Assembly (NCBI GenBank): GCA_037954665.1
Contig: JBBMOL010000008.1
Location: forward strand, 9,703,559 to 9,767,558
Length of the DNA stretch: 64,000 nucleotides
Source: Laguncularia racemosa
Lineage: Eukaryota; Streptophyta; Magnoliopsida; Myrtales; Combretaceae
Reading direction: 5' to 3'
Made by a program: the position numbers and the translations under genes. A model generated the notes under the pieces. That model was not told the origin of the DNA, made no database searches, and saw only the letters and a program-made list of their open reading frames with translations. Positions within the stretch are counted from its first letter, which is position 1. The number at the start of each line of letters is the position of its first letter. Positions 23,501 through 36,640 of this stretch are shown here, piece after piece.

Positions 23501-24690
23501 CACATGCTCCAATCTCCAAGATCTCTTTCTTTTGTTTACATAATGCTCAAAGAAACTTCTAAGTACATTCTCGGCTATCCTCAATACACCATCAAACCCA
23601 TCTTAAGCTTTGTAAATAACACTTGTTTCTTTTTACAATCCACATTGGCAAAATGCCTGCATAACCAATCCATCCCAATATGACCCCATATCCCTTTATA
23701 GTGAAGATAATTAAGTATGTAGGCATATTCCTCCCTTGAATTTCTACTAGGCACTCCTTTATTATTTTCTTAGTAATGGCTTTCTCTCTTGTAGGTGTAT
23801 TAATCCTTTGAGTCATCGGGGAGGGTTAAGCTTTCAACTTTCTTATTGGAGTATGGCCAAACTTATGAAAGAATGGGTAGCTTATGTGTCAAAAAGATAA
23901 ATGTTAGATGGGCGCGATTAAAATAGGTCCTAAGAATTTACATTTTATTAGTGTTATGTTCTAATTTTAGTTCTCCTAAATCTTTTAGTAAAAAGTCTTA
24001 TAATTTCAAGTTTTCTAATTAATCTTATCTAATCAAGTCTTAAGTAAAATAACTATATAGAGACAAGTTCAAGTTCACGTACCTATTACCAAATTTTCTT
24101 CTTCTTCGTATTCTGTAGCTGCCAGGTAATATCTTGATAGTGTCCAGTCTCTTCTTTGGCCCAATACTTGGCATTAGTACCCTCAATAACAAACACCTTA
24201 CCATTTGTGGTCTATTGACTAACCCTTTAACTTCCTTGCCCAAATGGATGGCTAGCAGGTCTTCAATGGTTGACCAAGACACCGAGGTCTTTGTTCCAAT
24301 TTTTAGTTGCCTTTGGGGACAAGCATTTGCATAGTGCCCTTTTTTACCACAAGTGAAACACATTTCAATTTTCCTCCTTAGGCAATCTTGCACCTTATGA
24401 TCATTAGCTCCACACCGATAACACTTATCCTTTAATTGTGGGCACTCCTAAAGGTAATGTCGTCCTTTACATTTCCAACAAATCAAATTTGCAGGCTTTG
24501 CTTATGATGTGATGGTCAAAGGCCTATTGGTTGGCAAGCTCACATTCCACATTGGCTTCTTCCCTTTCTTACTCATACTTGAGTTAAACAATGGTCTTTT
24601 CATCGGTAATCTCAATCCAATACTCGCTTTAGCTTTAGCCCTTATCTCCTTGCCTCTCTTTTTTACCCTTCTAAAGCTTAGGCTTTACTC
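20532..24690 (-). pseudogene. Tekay-type gag-pol remnant
   Basis: Recognisable minus-strand pieces: two or three CCHC knuckles (CYRCGANDHKVQDC, CFTCGKKGHYANAC; 24480-24320), protease flap region (GYGVILGWIGYAGI; 23816-23592), RT N-terminal half (SKAPYRMAPIELKEL, GSIRLCVDYQELNK; 23384-23109), RT active site (VVFIDDILIYSK; 22988-22773), RNase H (QNGRVVAYASRQLKPHEQN; about 22440-22290), integrase with many stops (21900-20950), integrase C-terminus (KLSPIYIGPYEVLERIGEV; 21014-20778) and the end of a chromodomain (about 20650-20580). Frames are broken by numerous stops and shifts, so no product is expected. Confidence 0.88.
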
Positions 24691-24779
24691 ACCATTTCAG
24701 CATAAAGTCTGTAATTCGAACTCCATGATTCTTGTTACTCATCATTTTGGACCCTATATTGTTGCAAAGTCCACTTGGA

Positions 24780-25090
24780 TCTATCATCTTGCCTATAAGA
24801 TAAGAGTTCATCTTGCCCATGAGATAAGCATTTTCATTCAATGCCCCATCATCTTATGTTTTGACAATCTTGGAGCTATTTACTTATTTGGAAACCTTAT
24901 TTAACATGATCATACCAAACATGTGGATATTGATTATCACTTCATGCACGAAATGGTTACTTCAAGACATGTTCTCATCAAATATATTCCCACCTATCAT
25001 TAGTGGGCAAACATTTTCACCAAGAACCTCTCTACTACTACATGCCTTGATCATTGTACCAATCTCACATTGGCTTCCGCACCATAAAAT
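24780..25090 (+). pseudogene. Copia RNase H C-terminal remnant
   Basis: The plus strand reads CFDNLGAIYL, then TKHVDIDYHFMHEMV, then WANIFTKNLS and LTLASAP, the ordered C-terminal motifs of Ty1/copia RNase H. Several in-frame stops interrupt it. The purine tract TGAGGGGGTA (25091-25100) and LTR follow at once. Confidence 0.85.
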
Positions 25091-25100
25091 TGAGGGGGTA

Positions 25101-25262
25101 TGTTAACGTATATACATTTGTTTATTTTGCACAATTTTATATAAGGGTTTTTTAGTCTTTTTCCCTTATAACACACTAGGGTTGTATTATCCATTACCTA
25201 AGTGCATGGTTACATTTTTTTACTAACAACACAATACAATACATAAAAATTATCTTTGTACA
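25101..25262 (+). repeat. 3' LTR of the copia element
   Basis: Begins TGTTAACG after the polypurine tract and ends TTTGTACA; collinear with 16952-17113. Confidence 0.75.
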
Positions 25263-26399
25263 AATTACTAAGCAATTCTCTCAGTTTCTAAATTTCATAT
25301 TTTGAACTTATAATTTAGTTAGTTTGAACATTGTTATCCCTTTAGTTGGAATAGGTTCGAATTTGCCCTCTCTCAATTATGTAACAATAATTGGAAAAAA
25401 AATAAGTACTCAGTATTTTGTATTGAACCGACATTTTGCCTTTTGATATTACCTTATTTACATGTTTGTCAGAGTGATAGAAGAGCATTTATTTCTTATC
25501 TATCAAAACAAGCTTGTTATGTTTTTATTGTTAACATTGTACATCATAGGAGTTTTGCCGCTGTCAATAGGAGTTACCACTTTAACAAAAAACCAGCCGA
25601 TTACAATCAAATTGAATTCGGTTCGTCTTCTTCTTTTATTTCCTTTTGATTTATGTTATCTTCAAATTGAACAAAAATTTAAGTTATATATGTTATTTTT
25701 TATGATTGTAACATATAAGTAAAAATTATACATACGTGTATACATAACATTTATATAAATATGTATTTGTATATATTTAAGACAATATGAAATATAAGAT
25801 TGTAAAATAAATCTTATTATATACATATAACATTTAATATATAACTATATGACATATAATATTTATAAATAGCAATATAAACACATAACATAACTTTAAA
25901 AGAAAGATGTGCATGAGTATACAACTCTATAGCATATCTACAATAAAAATGTAAAAATATATAATCATTGAAATCAAACCAAACCGAGCTCAGCCGACCC
26001 ATAGCCATCATATTTAATATATTTGCACATAACAATGATTTATGTATATTAATTTATTTTATTAAGATTTATAAGTTTTTAAGATTTCATTTGCTAATAA
26101 TTAATAAGATTAGATATAATTTGATTAGTAAAAATACCTATTGTTTTATGATTAATTTAAAGTAAAAGTAAATATATAGTTATGACTTCAAATTTTTTAG
26201 GTTTTTTAATTTTATGTTTATATTAAAATAGGAGCTTATTTTTCTAATTTTTTTATCTAGGGTATATAATAGGCATGTGCTTTAAAATACAATTTATAAA
26301 ATCAATCTTTGTGTCCATTAAAACAACATTTAATTAATAGGAATAAAAATAGAGTAGGTTTGGTATGAATCTCAAATTGGGATGCTACTTGGTGGTTCA
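25263..26399. other. AT-rich intergenic DNA, no gene seen
   Basis: Mostly A/T-rich. Open frames of 65-86 codons around 25443-26165 have no recognisable content and overlap one another in several frames. Confidence 0.6.
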
Positions 26400-27060
26400 T
26401 TATAAGTACACGACCTAATAAAAACCTTATGAGGTCTAATCCTATAGGGTTTTGGGATAGGTTTTGAGAGTGGTTTTAAAATCCTATAGGGTTCCAAGTT
26501 AAGTTTTAGGACTTAGAAAAAACTTGATTAGATATTATTTATTATATACTATATTATACATAAGTAAATAAAATAATAATAAATAAAATATCATATTTTG
26601 ATCTTTTAAAGAGCCTTTTAGTTAGGGCTTTTTATATTATTTATAAATTTTACGAGTGAACTTTTACTTTAAATTGTTTGAAAAACAATGTTGTATTTGC
26701 AAAGCAAACTTGAGTTAATGACTGAATAAACATGTCATTTGTTATTATGTAGAAAGTTAGCTAAATTTGCTAGAGGTATAATTGAAAAAATTGACTTTGT
26801 GGCATAGCGGGTTGAGCTAAGTTGTTAATGGGTTCAAGAAAACCATTAGGGACGGATTCTGGGAACAAGGTAAAAACCTTATAGGGTTCTAAGACTGGTG
26901 TAGGGAAATCCTATGGAATACTAGGTCAGGTTTGGGTTTTACAAATCCATCCCAAACCCACATCCCTATTCTTATACTCAATCTGGTACCCATTAGGAGT
27001 TATGAAATTTATCCCAAACCCTATAAGGTCTTTTTATGACGTGTCAAAAACCTACTCAAT
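26400..27060. repeat. Degenerate inverted-repeat region with CCTATAGGG words
   Basis: The left side (26409-26460) contains ACACGACCTAATAAAAACC and CCTATAGGGTTTTGGGAT. The reverse complement of the right side (27007-27060) contains ACACGTCATAAAAAGACC and TTATAGGGTTTGGGAT. The spacing and order suggest an old fold-back or TIR element. CCTATAGGG-like words also recur between the arms. Confidence 0.4.
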
Positions 27061-29689
27061 AGCCATAAAGAGTTCTCAAAACCTTTCTAATTCGGCCTAA
27101 TAAGTTAATGTAATTTTTTTAAATGCTTTAAACTTTGTATTTTTATGAAAAATAAAATATTCTTATAAACAAATGATTTATATGCAAAGACAAAGCAATT
27201 GAACTTAAGTTTTATAGGCAATCAAATTATCAACTACATATTTTTACTATAAGTTTAAATAAAATAGAACGATATGAAAGATTAAATATGTTAAGGTTAG
27301 AGTTCTTTTTACATTCAAGTTCCCTATCGAGTATTAGAGATTTCTTAAAACCCTACTTGAGCCATGTAGGATTTTTAAAATTTTCCTCAAACACATTTCA
27401 AGCCTTATAGGGGAATGCAATATCCGATTAGTATTATTTTTTATCAGGTTGGGTAGTCTATAGAACCCGATTTACTCGTATCCTTAAGTATGAACTGATT
27501 AGAGTATTTTCTAAAATACAAACCTCATTTGAATTTTAAAAAGAAAAAGAAAACAAAAAGCAAGACATAAAAGTTAAGTGTAACTTATTAAATATTACTT
27601 ATTTTTTAGAAAGTTTGAAGATTTGGTCTACATAACCTAATATAAAATTAAAATTTTATTTTTTACTATAGTTTAATTGACCATAGTAGTATGTTCACTT
27701 GCTATAATGCGAGGGAGTGGCACCCTCTATTCTCTAGTGAGGGATTATCCTAGTTTAGATCCTAAAATGGCTATCCTTTGGATAAATTTATTCCACTTAA
27801 TAAAGAATTGTTGTTATTTTCTATAACCTAGCTAACTTTTAAACCCTTTTCCATGCTATTCTTAGAATCTTTACCTATTAAAATGGAAACTTAGCCACCT
27901 CGTAAACAAGCCAACCACTAGCTCCACTTCCATCAAATCCACCAACACTAGACTTAATGCAACGACAAAACCAACGAACCACCCAATACATGCAACCATG
28001 GGTCACCACAGCCAAAAAGAGCTATTGTAATGAGATGGCCCACAAGCTTGATGAATATGATAAAGAACCATCGTACAAAAGATCATATTGTATAACCATG
28101 AACTACCACTATAAATGGCCATAACCACTTAAGTCATATTTGGGTTATGTATGCCTAAGTTGTGTCTTAGATGCAATAGATGAGGTAACACTTAGTTGCA
28201 CAAAGTCAAGTCAACCCTAAGTTAAACCCCTGGTTGTGGTGATTAAAGGTGATTATTGGGCTTACTTCACCTGGCTTACTTAGGTTCAAAGTTTTCTCAC
28301 TCTAGTGTAGTCCCAACTAAGTTGAGTTGGAGGTCTTTAACAAGTCCACTTACAATGGGTCATGTAATTTATAATGAGCCTAATCAAGCCTAATTACTTT
28401 TCTTTTCTTTTCTTTTTCCTTTAGATAATAGGTTTTTCTCTCTTTTTTTTTAAAAAAAAAAAAGTAATTCCATGCCTTCAAAACAAAAATTTTAAATATT
28501 AGTTTTAAAGATTATTAATTAAACTTATTTTCAAAGTGAAGAACAACATATCTACATATTTATATCACCTATCATTATATATAAATGTTCCATAAACTTG
28601 CTTCAAATAAGAAAATTGCATGAAACTAAATAAATTTCATTTTCATATAGTTTAAAGACCTAATTATTCTATTTTTAATCTATTAAAGAACAACATAAAG
28701 TTGTTATACATCAACTGATAATTATTTAAATATTTTTAGAGCAATCCTAAAAGTATTTAGATATTTAATATTATCCAATTGCAGTATTTAGTATGTCAAG
28801 ATATGATTTATTGATATGATAGTGGACATGATGGGTCACTAATGGGCATTTCTCTTTGTTGAAGCTTAGTAAAGAATATTAATCGAGCTTGCTGGCTAAG
28901 TTACCCATTGACATGAAAATGTCTCCTAAGTCTATCCATTAATTAGGTCATCGCTCTTTAATCACCTTGGTTGTGATCATGCTACATGAAAGTAAGGTTG
29001 AACCCATCTCCACCAACTCAAAGAAACCACTAGACTAATAGACTACCCAACAGATGTGATTATAAGTCATTACCACCATGACCAACCACAACCTGGATAA
29101 GCCACTATGATTTTGATGAGCCACCATAATGAACCACAACCTAGATGAGCATGAACACTATAAAACAAATCATGTGACCATGAACCACCATATCAACAAT
29201 TGGATAGCTTGAATCCATTTGACACCTAAGTTGAATAGATGAACCCATGTCATGTATAAGTCATGTAAACCTAGGTCACAATTGGTTTTGAACCCACATT
29301 GGTGGTGGTTTTGTTTGTATTAATGTAGGGTTAATATACGTGAAAGTTGAGCTAAGTGGTGCATGAGGATGGGCTGAATGATATGTGAAAGTTGGGATAG
29401 GTGTTGCCTAATTGAATTTGGTAGGTTTATGCACATAATAGAGGCTATGGGTTGAGATAGTGCCTAACCTAATGGCCTACCTAGTACTTTGGGTATTTGG
29501 TTTTTAAAAAGATGTAGGTAATTCAATCATTCTTATTCTATATGTAATGCATTAATTATGATATATTTTAATCCAACTAATATATATATATATATTACTT
29601 GCATATTTTATTAGTAAGGAATTACAATTCTATGAGGACCTTATTCATTTCAGCAAATTAATATTTCATAGAAAAAATTAAGGCTAAGT
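27061..29689. other. Repeat-derived intergenic DNA, no gene seen
   Basis: No coding sequence recognised. About 27890-28390 and 28920-29330 share loosely similar words in the same order (ACCACCATAACCATGAACC-like, AACCCA, CTAAGTTG), suggesting a decayed duplication. (AT)n lies near 29579-29596. Confidence 0.45.
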
Positions 29690-30310
29690 AAGTTGTAATG
29701 CACCAACTCAATACTAGTTAACAACCAAACTAACAGGTGACTAATGGGTTTTATATCTACTTGATCTAAAAGTTTTTAACTAGTATTAACTTAGAATTTA
29801 CTACCTTGACTTCATAAACCATGATTACTTCTCCCCTATAATCTATGTGAGATTTTAGTAACTTGGAATATCGTGATCTCTCACTCTCGTAATGTTCTCA
29901 TTATGTCTCCTAACAATTAGATCTGATTCTCCCCCTCTTCAATTTGATTTGGTTCATTCTTGTCACAACTTCTCCTATAGAGGCATTTCCATCTTAGAAG
30001 TCTACGGCATCTTAGTAGTATTCCTTACCCTCTTCAAACCTTTCCTTAATTCCTGATTGAGTCGATTTTGACCAACTAGCTTCTACCTTGGTTCCTCCTT
30101 AAATCATACAACTATTGATGGGGGATTGGCTCTTTCACCATTTGTAATGCTCAGGCCTAAGGATAGTTAATAATCAAGCTAAATAGATGACTAATTGGCC
30201 TTTTATCAACTCAACCTAAAAATTTTTCCTTGGTATTGATTTAATATCTACTACCTTAAACTTATAACTATTACGTCTCTTCCATATGGGACGTTAATCA
30301 CTTTAGATAC
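29690..30310 (+). repeat. Two direct copies of a sequence of about 170 bp
   Basis: 29695-29870 and 30147-30310 align through GTGACTAATGGGTTTTATATC / ATGACTAATTGGCCTTTTATC (split words), then AACC-TAAAA, TTTACTACCTTGA / TCTACTACCTTAA and TCTCCCCTATA / TCTCTTCCATA. The 275-bp spacer carries C/T-rich sequence. This pattern is common at the ends of old plant LTR elements; no element could be delimited. Confidence 0.55.
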
Positions 30311-30424
30311 CAAATGAAGTTTCTAAAGGATAAAGGATCCTTAAGCCAAAGCTCTTAGATTAGTTAATGGAACTTAAGACGAACAAGGCAAACATGCCTA
30401 TTAGTCAATGGAAGGAATGCCTAG

Positions 30425-33400
30425 TGTCACACTCCTAATTTACTATAATGATGATAGCTCGCTACGTAACCTTTTTAAGTAAAATATGTAAGGCTACAAT
30501 TACTATATGGGTTTCTAAATTAGTTTTAGGACCTTGAAATCATTAATTAATTTTTGAAAACATTATAACAAAACGTTGGTTTTTGAAAATGTTTGATGGT
30601 TATTTGTCATGACAACACATAGTAAAGCCGAAAAAGATAGTCTAAGTTCTATAGCCTATAAGGCTCACAAAATATATCAAAAAGGGAAATAGGCCATACA
30701 ACAAGAACATAAAGACATAATCTAGAAACGAAATAAGACTCAGTTGTAATAATAGTCAACAAAATCTAATTTGCGATCTAATCCATCCCCAATCTCCACC
30801 TTTAAGCCATAACCTATCGAATTATAAAGTGAATCAATAAAATCCTCACCTAAAAAAGAAAAGAGGAATGAGTCACAAGGGCCCAATACATAGTAACACT
30901 AACACAAACACATCATGCATGTCAAATAAGCCCACAACTAATGCAACAAATGATCATTTAATTCAATTAATTATTTTATGTAAACATTTAACATGAGAGT
31001 ACTCATGATTTCGGACATCACAACAAGGGATAAGGGGCCTGATTTCACCATAGTAGACATCGGGGGTTAGCAAGAGCAACTAGAATCTACATCTCCGAAA
31101 ACTGTGTACTTAAGTAACCTTATCTAAGTGACCTCATCGTTATACGACCCCATTGATTATAGTCCAGCTATGACATATCACTCACTAGGACCCATAATCC
31201 CTAAATGACTCCTAATATACCTTCTCTTTATTCACAATACTTATTATCAGACACAATTTCACTTATCAACTACCCGTCGAGCCATATCTCAATGGCCTAA
31301 GCACTTAACTGTCGTGTCATTTCAAGGTATATGATCATAGCCATAATCTCAATCCAAGGTTTGTCACTTATTAGTTCAAGTAACTACACACAAGCAGCAA
31401 GTAGTTACTTAGTTGAGTTAATTATTGATTAGGTTTAATTTTGTATTCCAGCATGCTACATGCAAGTTACTGCGTACCCGAAAGGTCGACAATTCCTTAA
31501 TCGCAATCCAAGTTCCAATTGAGTCGATTGAGTTGGTTTTATACATGAAAGAGAAATTTTAAGTCAGTTAATTATTTCAAGTGATTGAGCTCTATTCTAA
31601 GATTAGCTTAGACTACTTAAGGCTCATACTAGTTACGAGCTCAATTAGAATTACTTAGGCCTGATTAACTTTTAGATAATCGCGACTCGAACTATTTAAG
31701 GTTTATTCATTTAAACCTAATAATTTATTTAAATATTAAGTCTAATTGTGTTTAAGGTCTAAATAGGGTGTTTAAGCCCTTTTAAGAATAGTAGACCCAA
31801 TTATGTTTAAAATTAGACCCGCTAGTACTAATTAATTTAGTTAAGTTCAATTATAGTTACTAAGTCTATTTTATTTCCAATTATGTTAGCTTAATTTTCT
31901 TTAATTACCTTAGACCCATTATGTTTAATTAATTCCATTTGTTATGTTTTAGACCCAATTGATTATTAGGTCCAATTTTGATTTTATTTTAAGTACTTCT
32001 TTGATTGAGCCCATTTGGGTTTTATTTTAATCATATAAATCCATTCCATTTTATTAAGTCTATGTCTAATTCATTTTAAATTTATTAATTTGATTTGGGG
32101 CTTAAATTGATTTGAGGCCTAATATAGTTACTTATCATGCTAAGGCCCATTTAGGATATGAGTCTTAGGAAGAAATAGGTCCAATTATATTTTGGATTTT
32201 AGATCTTGGACTAATGAGTTATGGGTTTCATGTTATCATGTCACATTTTATTTTGGTCCAATTAGAATAGTTTAATTAGTTAAGCTCATTTAATCACAGT
32301 ATGTTTAATTACATAGGTCACCCGAGGGGAGGGTAAAAGGATGGTCCTTAGGTCTATTTTAATTGAGCCAACTTAGGGTTGAGTTAGTCGTGACCCAACT
32401 TAATTAAAATCTATTGCAAATTAAGTGAAACTAAAGTCATTTGTTTCCTTATCACTTCTACTACTCATCTTAACATAAGAAGCCTTATTTTATTCAATTT
32501 AGGGCCCTTCAACTATTAGACCAAACTTAATTACAAATTTTTAATGTTAAGAGTTCATAATTTATTCAATTTAAGTTTAAATCACTTCAAACCAAAGCTT
32601 ACGTATTCTTGCTCCTTCCCAGTATCTAATACATCATTTATTTTTCATTTTCAAGTAAAAAATATTGCCAAAATAGGGCAACCAAAATAGAGCATGCCCA
32701 ATTTATTCTTATCCGTTTAACTGGTCCAATTTTTATACATCTTCACTTCTAGGCTTCATATTACATTTAATCCAACTTTTCTTTGTAATTAAATGATAAT
32801 TCTATCATTTTTACTCTCTATAAACATAATAAATCATTTTTTTTTCAGAATTAAACATTATCCAAAAATCATGTAGGAAATCAACATTTCAAGTTTTCAC
32901 AATTTTCTAATTCAATTCAATTCATCCCTAAACTTCAACAAATTTAATATTTGTCAAGTAACTTCAATTTTCATCAAATTTATTATTCTAAAACATAGTA
33001 ACCCACTGTAATTTCATGAATTAACCATTAAATCAACTCATTCATTCATTAATTCAATCATTCTACCAAATTTCAACCTTCCGCATGTCATATCTACTAA
33101 TTAATCACCAAAACTACTCAATACATCATATATTCATACTCCAATTATCAATTTATCAACATTCATCATCCAAAACAAAATTAGCAAGAAAATCAAGTCT
33201 TAATATCATCTTCATTAGTGGCGACAACAATAATCCTCAATCTTATCTTCAATTACCATGCATTAATATTGTTTTCTATTACAAAATCCAATACCCAACA
33301 ACACATACAGCATAATAAATCTTAGATCAACTCTTAAATTATCAAATGACACTCAAGAATATGCAATGTAGGTGGCAGCATCAAGAGTGCATTTCAATGT

Positions 33401-34720
33401 ATCCTTAACATTCAAGAAATCATCTAATCATGAAGTTCAATCACTTATAACTATTACAAATCATCAACTTAAATAAAATTTTGGACTTACCTTGTTGGAG
33501 ATCCAAGCAACACCTAAAACCTATCAATGACATCCCTACCCAACTTCAAGGTGGTGTTTTTCCCAATTGATTTTCCTTCATAATAAACATCATACATTAC
33601 TTAGATCTACAATTTACAAACTAAAATCTATTTAATTCAAGTCATTTTTTTACTTACCTTCACATCTAAATCACTTGGAAAGTAACCCCCTCTTAACTTG
33701 GAATTTTAATTGATCCTTGATCTAAAACTCACAAGAAAACAACTAGACTAGTAAAGGGTTTAATAGTTATTAAGAGGTTTAAGGAATAGAATAAGCTTAA
33801 TGAGTTTTTGAGAGTATTTATTTTAGAGAGTTTTCTAGAAAAATAAAATAAAATTAGCGACATAAGTAGTGGTTGGGGAGTGGTGTGGCACGATGGGGAT
33901 GCTATTTTCTATCAAAAAATGAGTTTAAATAGTAGAGTTTAGTAAAGGTTTAAGGTTAAGGGTAAATGAGTCTATAAAGGTTAGTGAGTTGTAATTTCTA
34001 GTAACAACGACATGTGTTCTCTTAATTTAGCCTTTTTTTTTTTTTTTCTTAATTTCCTCCACTTACTCCAACTACAAAATGGTGCTTCCTCCTTACAAAA
34101 ATACCCTTGGAATTTAATTTATTTAGTTACTCTTCTATAAATTAAGCTTATGGGCAATTTGATCATTTTACAAAGTTGATCTTTGAATTATTTTTTTTTC
34201 AAATTGTCTTCAAATATTTTGTCATTGATCTCGTTAACCTAATTAAGGTCTTGGAGTTATATTTAAGGTCTCTAAGAAATTTTAGGTCCAATTTCAATAA
34301 AACCGTCTTCAAAAGAAAAATCGATCATTTTTCGTAAATTATCTCCATATTTCAAGAGATCACTCCCAATAATCTATAGTGACTTCAAATGACTTTAATT
34401 ATGTTTTTTAGTGATTTCAACAACTCCAAAGACTCTAACTCGGGTCTAGGGGCAAAATAGTCATTTTGCAAAATTGATCCCCAAACTTTTTTTTTTATTG
34501 ACTCCAAATAATTCTTTAATGATTTTATTCAATTAATTAGGGTCTTGAAGTTTTATTTAAGTTCACTAGACTATTTTGAAACTATTTTCGATAAATCAAG
34601 TTCATGAGTATAATGGTCATTTAAAAAAAATAGCTCTAAATTTTATAAATCTTTTCTTAATTAAATTTAAATTTTCTTTCTTAATTCCATTGATCTTATT
34701 TGGAATTTTAGGGTTTTTCA
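30425..34720 (-). repeat. Probable solo LTR (4,296 bp) of a Tekay/Del-type element
   Basis: The segment starts TGTCACACTCC and ends GGGTTTTTCA. On the minus strand it therefore begins TGAAAAACC and ends GTGTGACA, close to the ends of the 17613-20517 LTR (TGTGAAACC..GTGACA). It is flanked by CCTAG (30420-30424) and CCTAC (34721-34725), a 4/5 match to a target duplication. Inside are no coding motifs; a minus-strand TATA-like ctatttaaact lies near 33930. No internal retroelement sequence adjoins either end, so it reads as a solo LTR left by recombination. Confidence 0.65.
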
Positions 34721-34725
34721 CCTAC

Positions 34726-36640
34726 TAAAGTGGTTTAATGTAATTTATATCATATTTCACTTTGGTTTCTTATTTCATTTCAGGGTTGGAAAAGTATTGA
34801 GTAAACAAATAGGTAAAGAGTGAAGGTGGAGTGTGTATAAGGAAGTGCTAGTGCACCTCTAGAAGAGGTAGTCAATTGGCCATGTGATAGTCAATTGTTT
34901 AGGCGGCCAAGTTGATTGGACGAAAGACACATTCGATGGCTCGACTTCTATAATCAATCTAACAATTCACAGAACCTTCATAACTTCCTATTGAGTGCCT
35001 TATTAGTATTTAATTAATTTCTTATTTTATGTATTAATATTTGTGTTGTGGACATCATACAAGTCAAAAATCAATAGATTAAAACAAGTCAAGATGGATT
35101 GAACAAGTGACTTAAAGATTGGAAAGTGAGCAAAGTTAGTTGGCCTTGACAAGTTAAGGTCAATTAGCTTAACCAAACCGAGGTCGACTAACTTACGGGC
35201 AATTGATCTAGTGATCGATTCATTAGCTTTACTAATTTTAACATTTTTTAGCAGCCTTATACAGATAGCAAGATCATTCGCAATTTATTAGGCTTAGGCA
35301 TTCAAAAACTCTTGAAAGACTAAAAAGAGTTAGCTAATCTTGTTTGACAATCATCAATCGACCCAGTGGTAGTCATCAAGCATTAAAAACTATAAATACT
35401 TATTACTCTTTACTTTCAAGAACAAGGGGAGAAGAGATAGAAACAAGAATCAATTGTTAAGATTTTAAGTACAATGATTAAACACGGACCAAGAGATTAA
35501 AGACTTGTAGCATTTATGTTATTCTTGCTTAGTGATCAAGAGCAACAAAGTTGGCATTTTTAAACTCCTTCTACTACAAGTGCATGATTCCATTAAGACA
35601 ACTTATTCCTCTTTCTTGAACCCTCTCTAATTCATTCCACTTGAAGTTATCATCTCTAGTTGCATTATTCTTTAACGTCATATGAAGCACGAGACTAACA
35701 TTGCATGGATGATGCATGCTTCTAACGAATCTCCATCTTTAAATATAGATACTTTTATATTTGGTTGAGGGAATGGAATAAAATATGAACAAAATTACAA
35801 TTACTAAAGAATATAATAAAGAAGTAATAGTTACTACTTCATTTTGGTTGCATGTAGAGTAACATTAACACTAGATAAGGAATATATATAAATACAAATT
35901 GTTGAGAGGCTAGTTTGTTTGTAGGCCTTTATGCTTATGTCGGTTTGATTGATGTTGATAAGTTGCCTTAGACTTGAGCATTTAGGCCTAAGTCAATCTA
36001 CTTAAGTCTAAGTTAACTAGCCCAACCCCAAGGTCAAATGAAGATAAGTAAGAAAGTTTCATAATTTCTCTAATTATTTTCCACTAAATATTAAGTGAAA
36101 GAGGAGATCTTGGGCATTAACTACCTTTCTTTTCTAACTCAGCCATTTCTCTACAAATATACGATCAAGCCTCTAGGTAAAAGATCAACACTCTATTACT
36201 TTATACATTTTCTCTCTTCCTCTCCCATCACTCTCTCCTTACTTTAATCTATCATCATTATTAACTTGAGTGTTAAACCGATCATGCTAGAAACAACTCC
36301 AATACTCCTTAACTTATTCTTTTTGTCTTTTGTAGGTTATACACATTAGCAAGGATCAAGTGACAACACCAATATTTTTATTTTAAGTGATAGTTTGACT
36401 TTGGCTATTGTTTAATAGATAAATATGAAAAAATATAAGAAAAATTAAAAAAATAACTATTCTTTTGGCTATGATAAAGAACTATAATTTTATGAAATAG
36501 CAATTATGCTAATTAAATAGAGTGTAATTTTTATTTTTATAAAAGTGAATTAAACATATTATTTGAATATTAAAAAAATACAAATGAGAAAGTCTAGCCA
36601 AAAATAGAAAAGTGGCAGAAGTCAAGTGGATGACAACTGA
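34726..36640. other. Intergenic DNA with possible LTR-promoter remnant
   Basis: 34850-35700 has repeated AGTCAATTG/TCGACTAAC-type words, a TATA-like CTATAAATAC near 35388 and a following AG-rich leader, as in some plant LTRs, but no boundaries are visible. The rest is AT-rich. No gene seen. Confidence 0.35.

Larger units (their letters stand above)
17613..24690 (-). mobile_element. Tekay/Del-type Ty3/gypsy chromovirus, 5'-truncated, nested in the copia element
   Basis: Reading the minus strand from about 24690: basic gag tail, CCHC knuckles, protease, RT, RNase H, integrase, chromodomain-like end, polypurine tract and a 2.9-kb 3' LTR. There is no 5' LTR; at the gag end the sequence passes directly into copia RNase H, so the 5' LTR and most of gag were deleted. 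The five bases before the LTR (17608-17612, ctttt) would be one copy of the target duplication; its partner is gone. Confidence 0.88.
16952..25262 (+). mobile_element. Ty1/copia retrotransposon, internally deleted and invaded by a gypsy element
   Basis: Two related segments of about 162 bp (16952-17113 and 25101-25262) share GTATATACATTTGTTTATTTTG, split here as GTATATACATTTG and TTTATTTTG, plus TTTTTCCCT, AACACACTAGG-like and AACACAATACAA-like words; they are the LTRs. After the 5' LTR comes GGTATCAGG, a match to the usual initiator-tRNA-Met primer site, then a non-coding leader to 17612. The 3' part (about 24780-25090) is the end of copia RNase H, followed by a purine tract. Gag, integrase and most of RT are missing. 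A gypsy element on the other strand fills 17613 to about 24690. Confidence 0.8.

Noticed and set aside
24509..25106. Open frames of 131 and 81 codons that look like one membrane protein
   Set aside because: The first is mostly the antisense of gypsy gag and the second a wrong frame of copia RNase H.
33085..33315. 76-codon open frame
   Set aside because: It lies inside the probable solo LTR, is AT-rich, and no homologous motif is seen.
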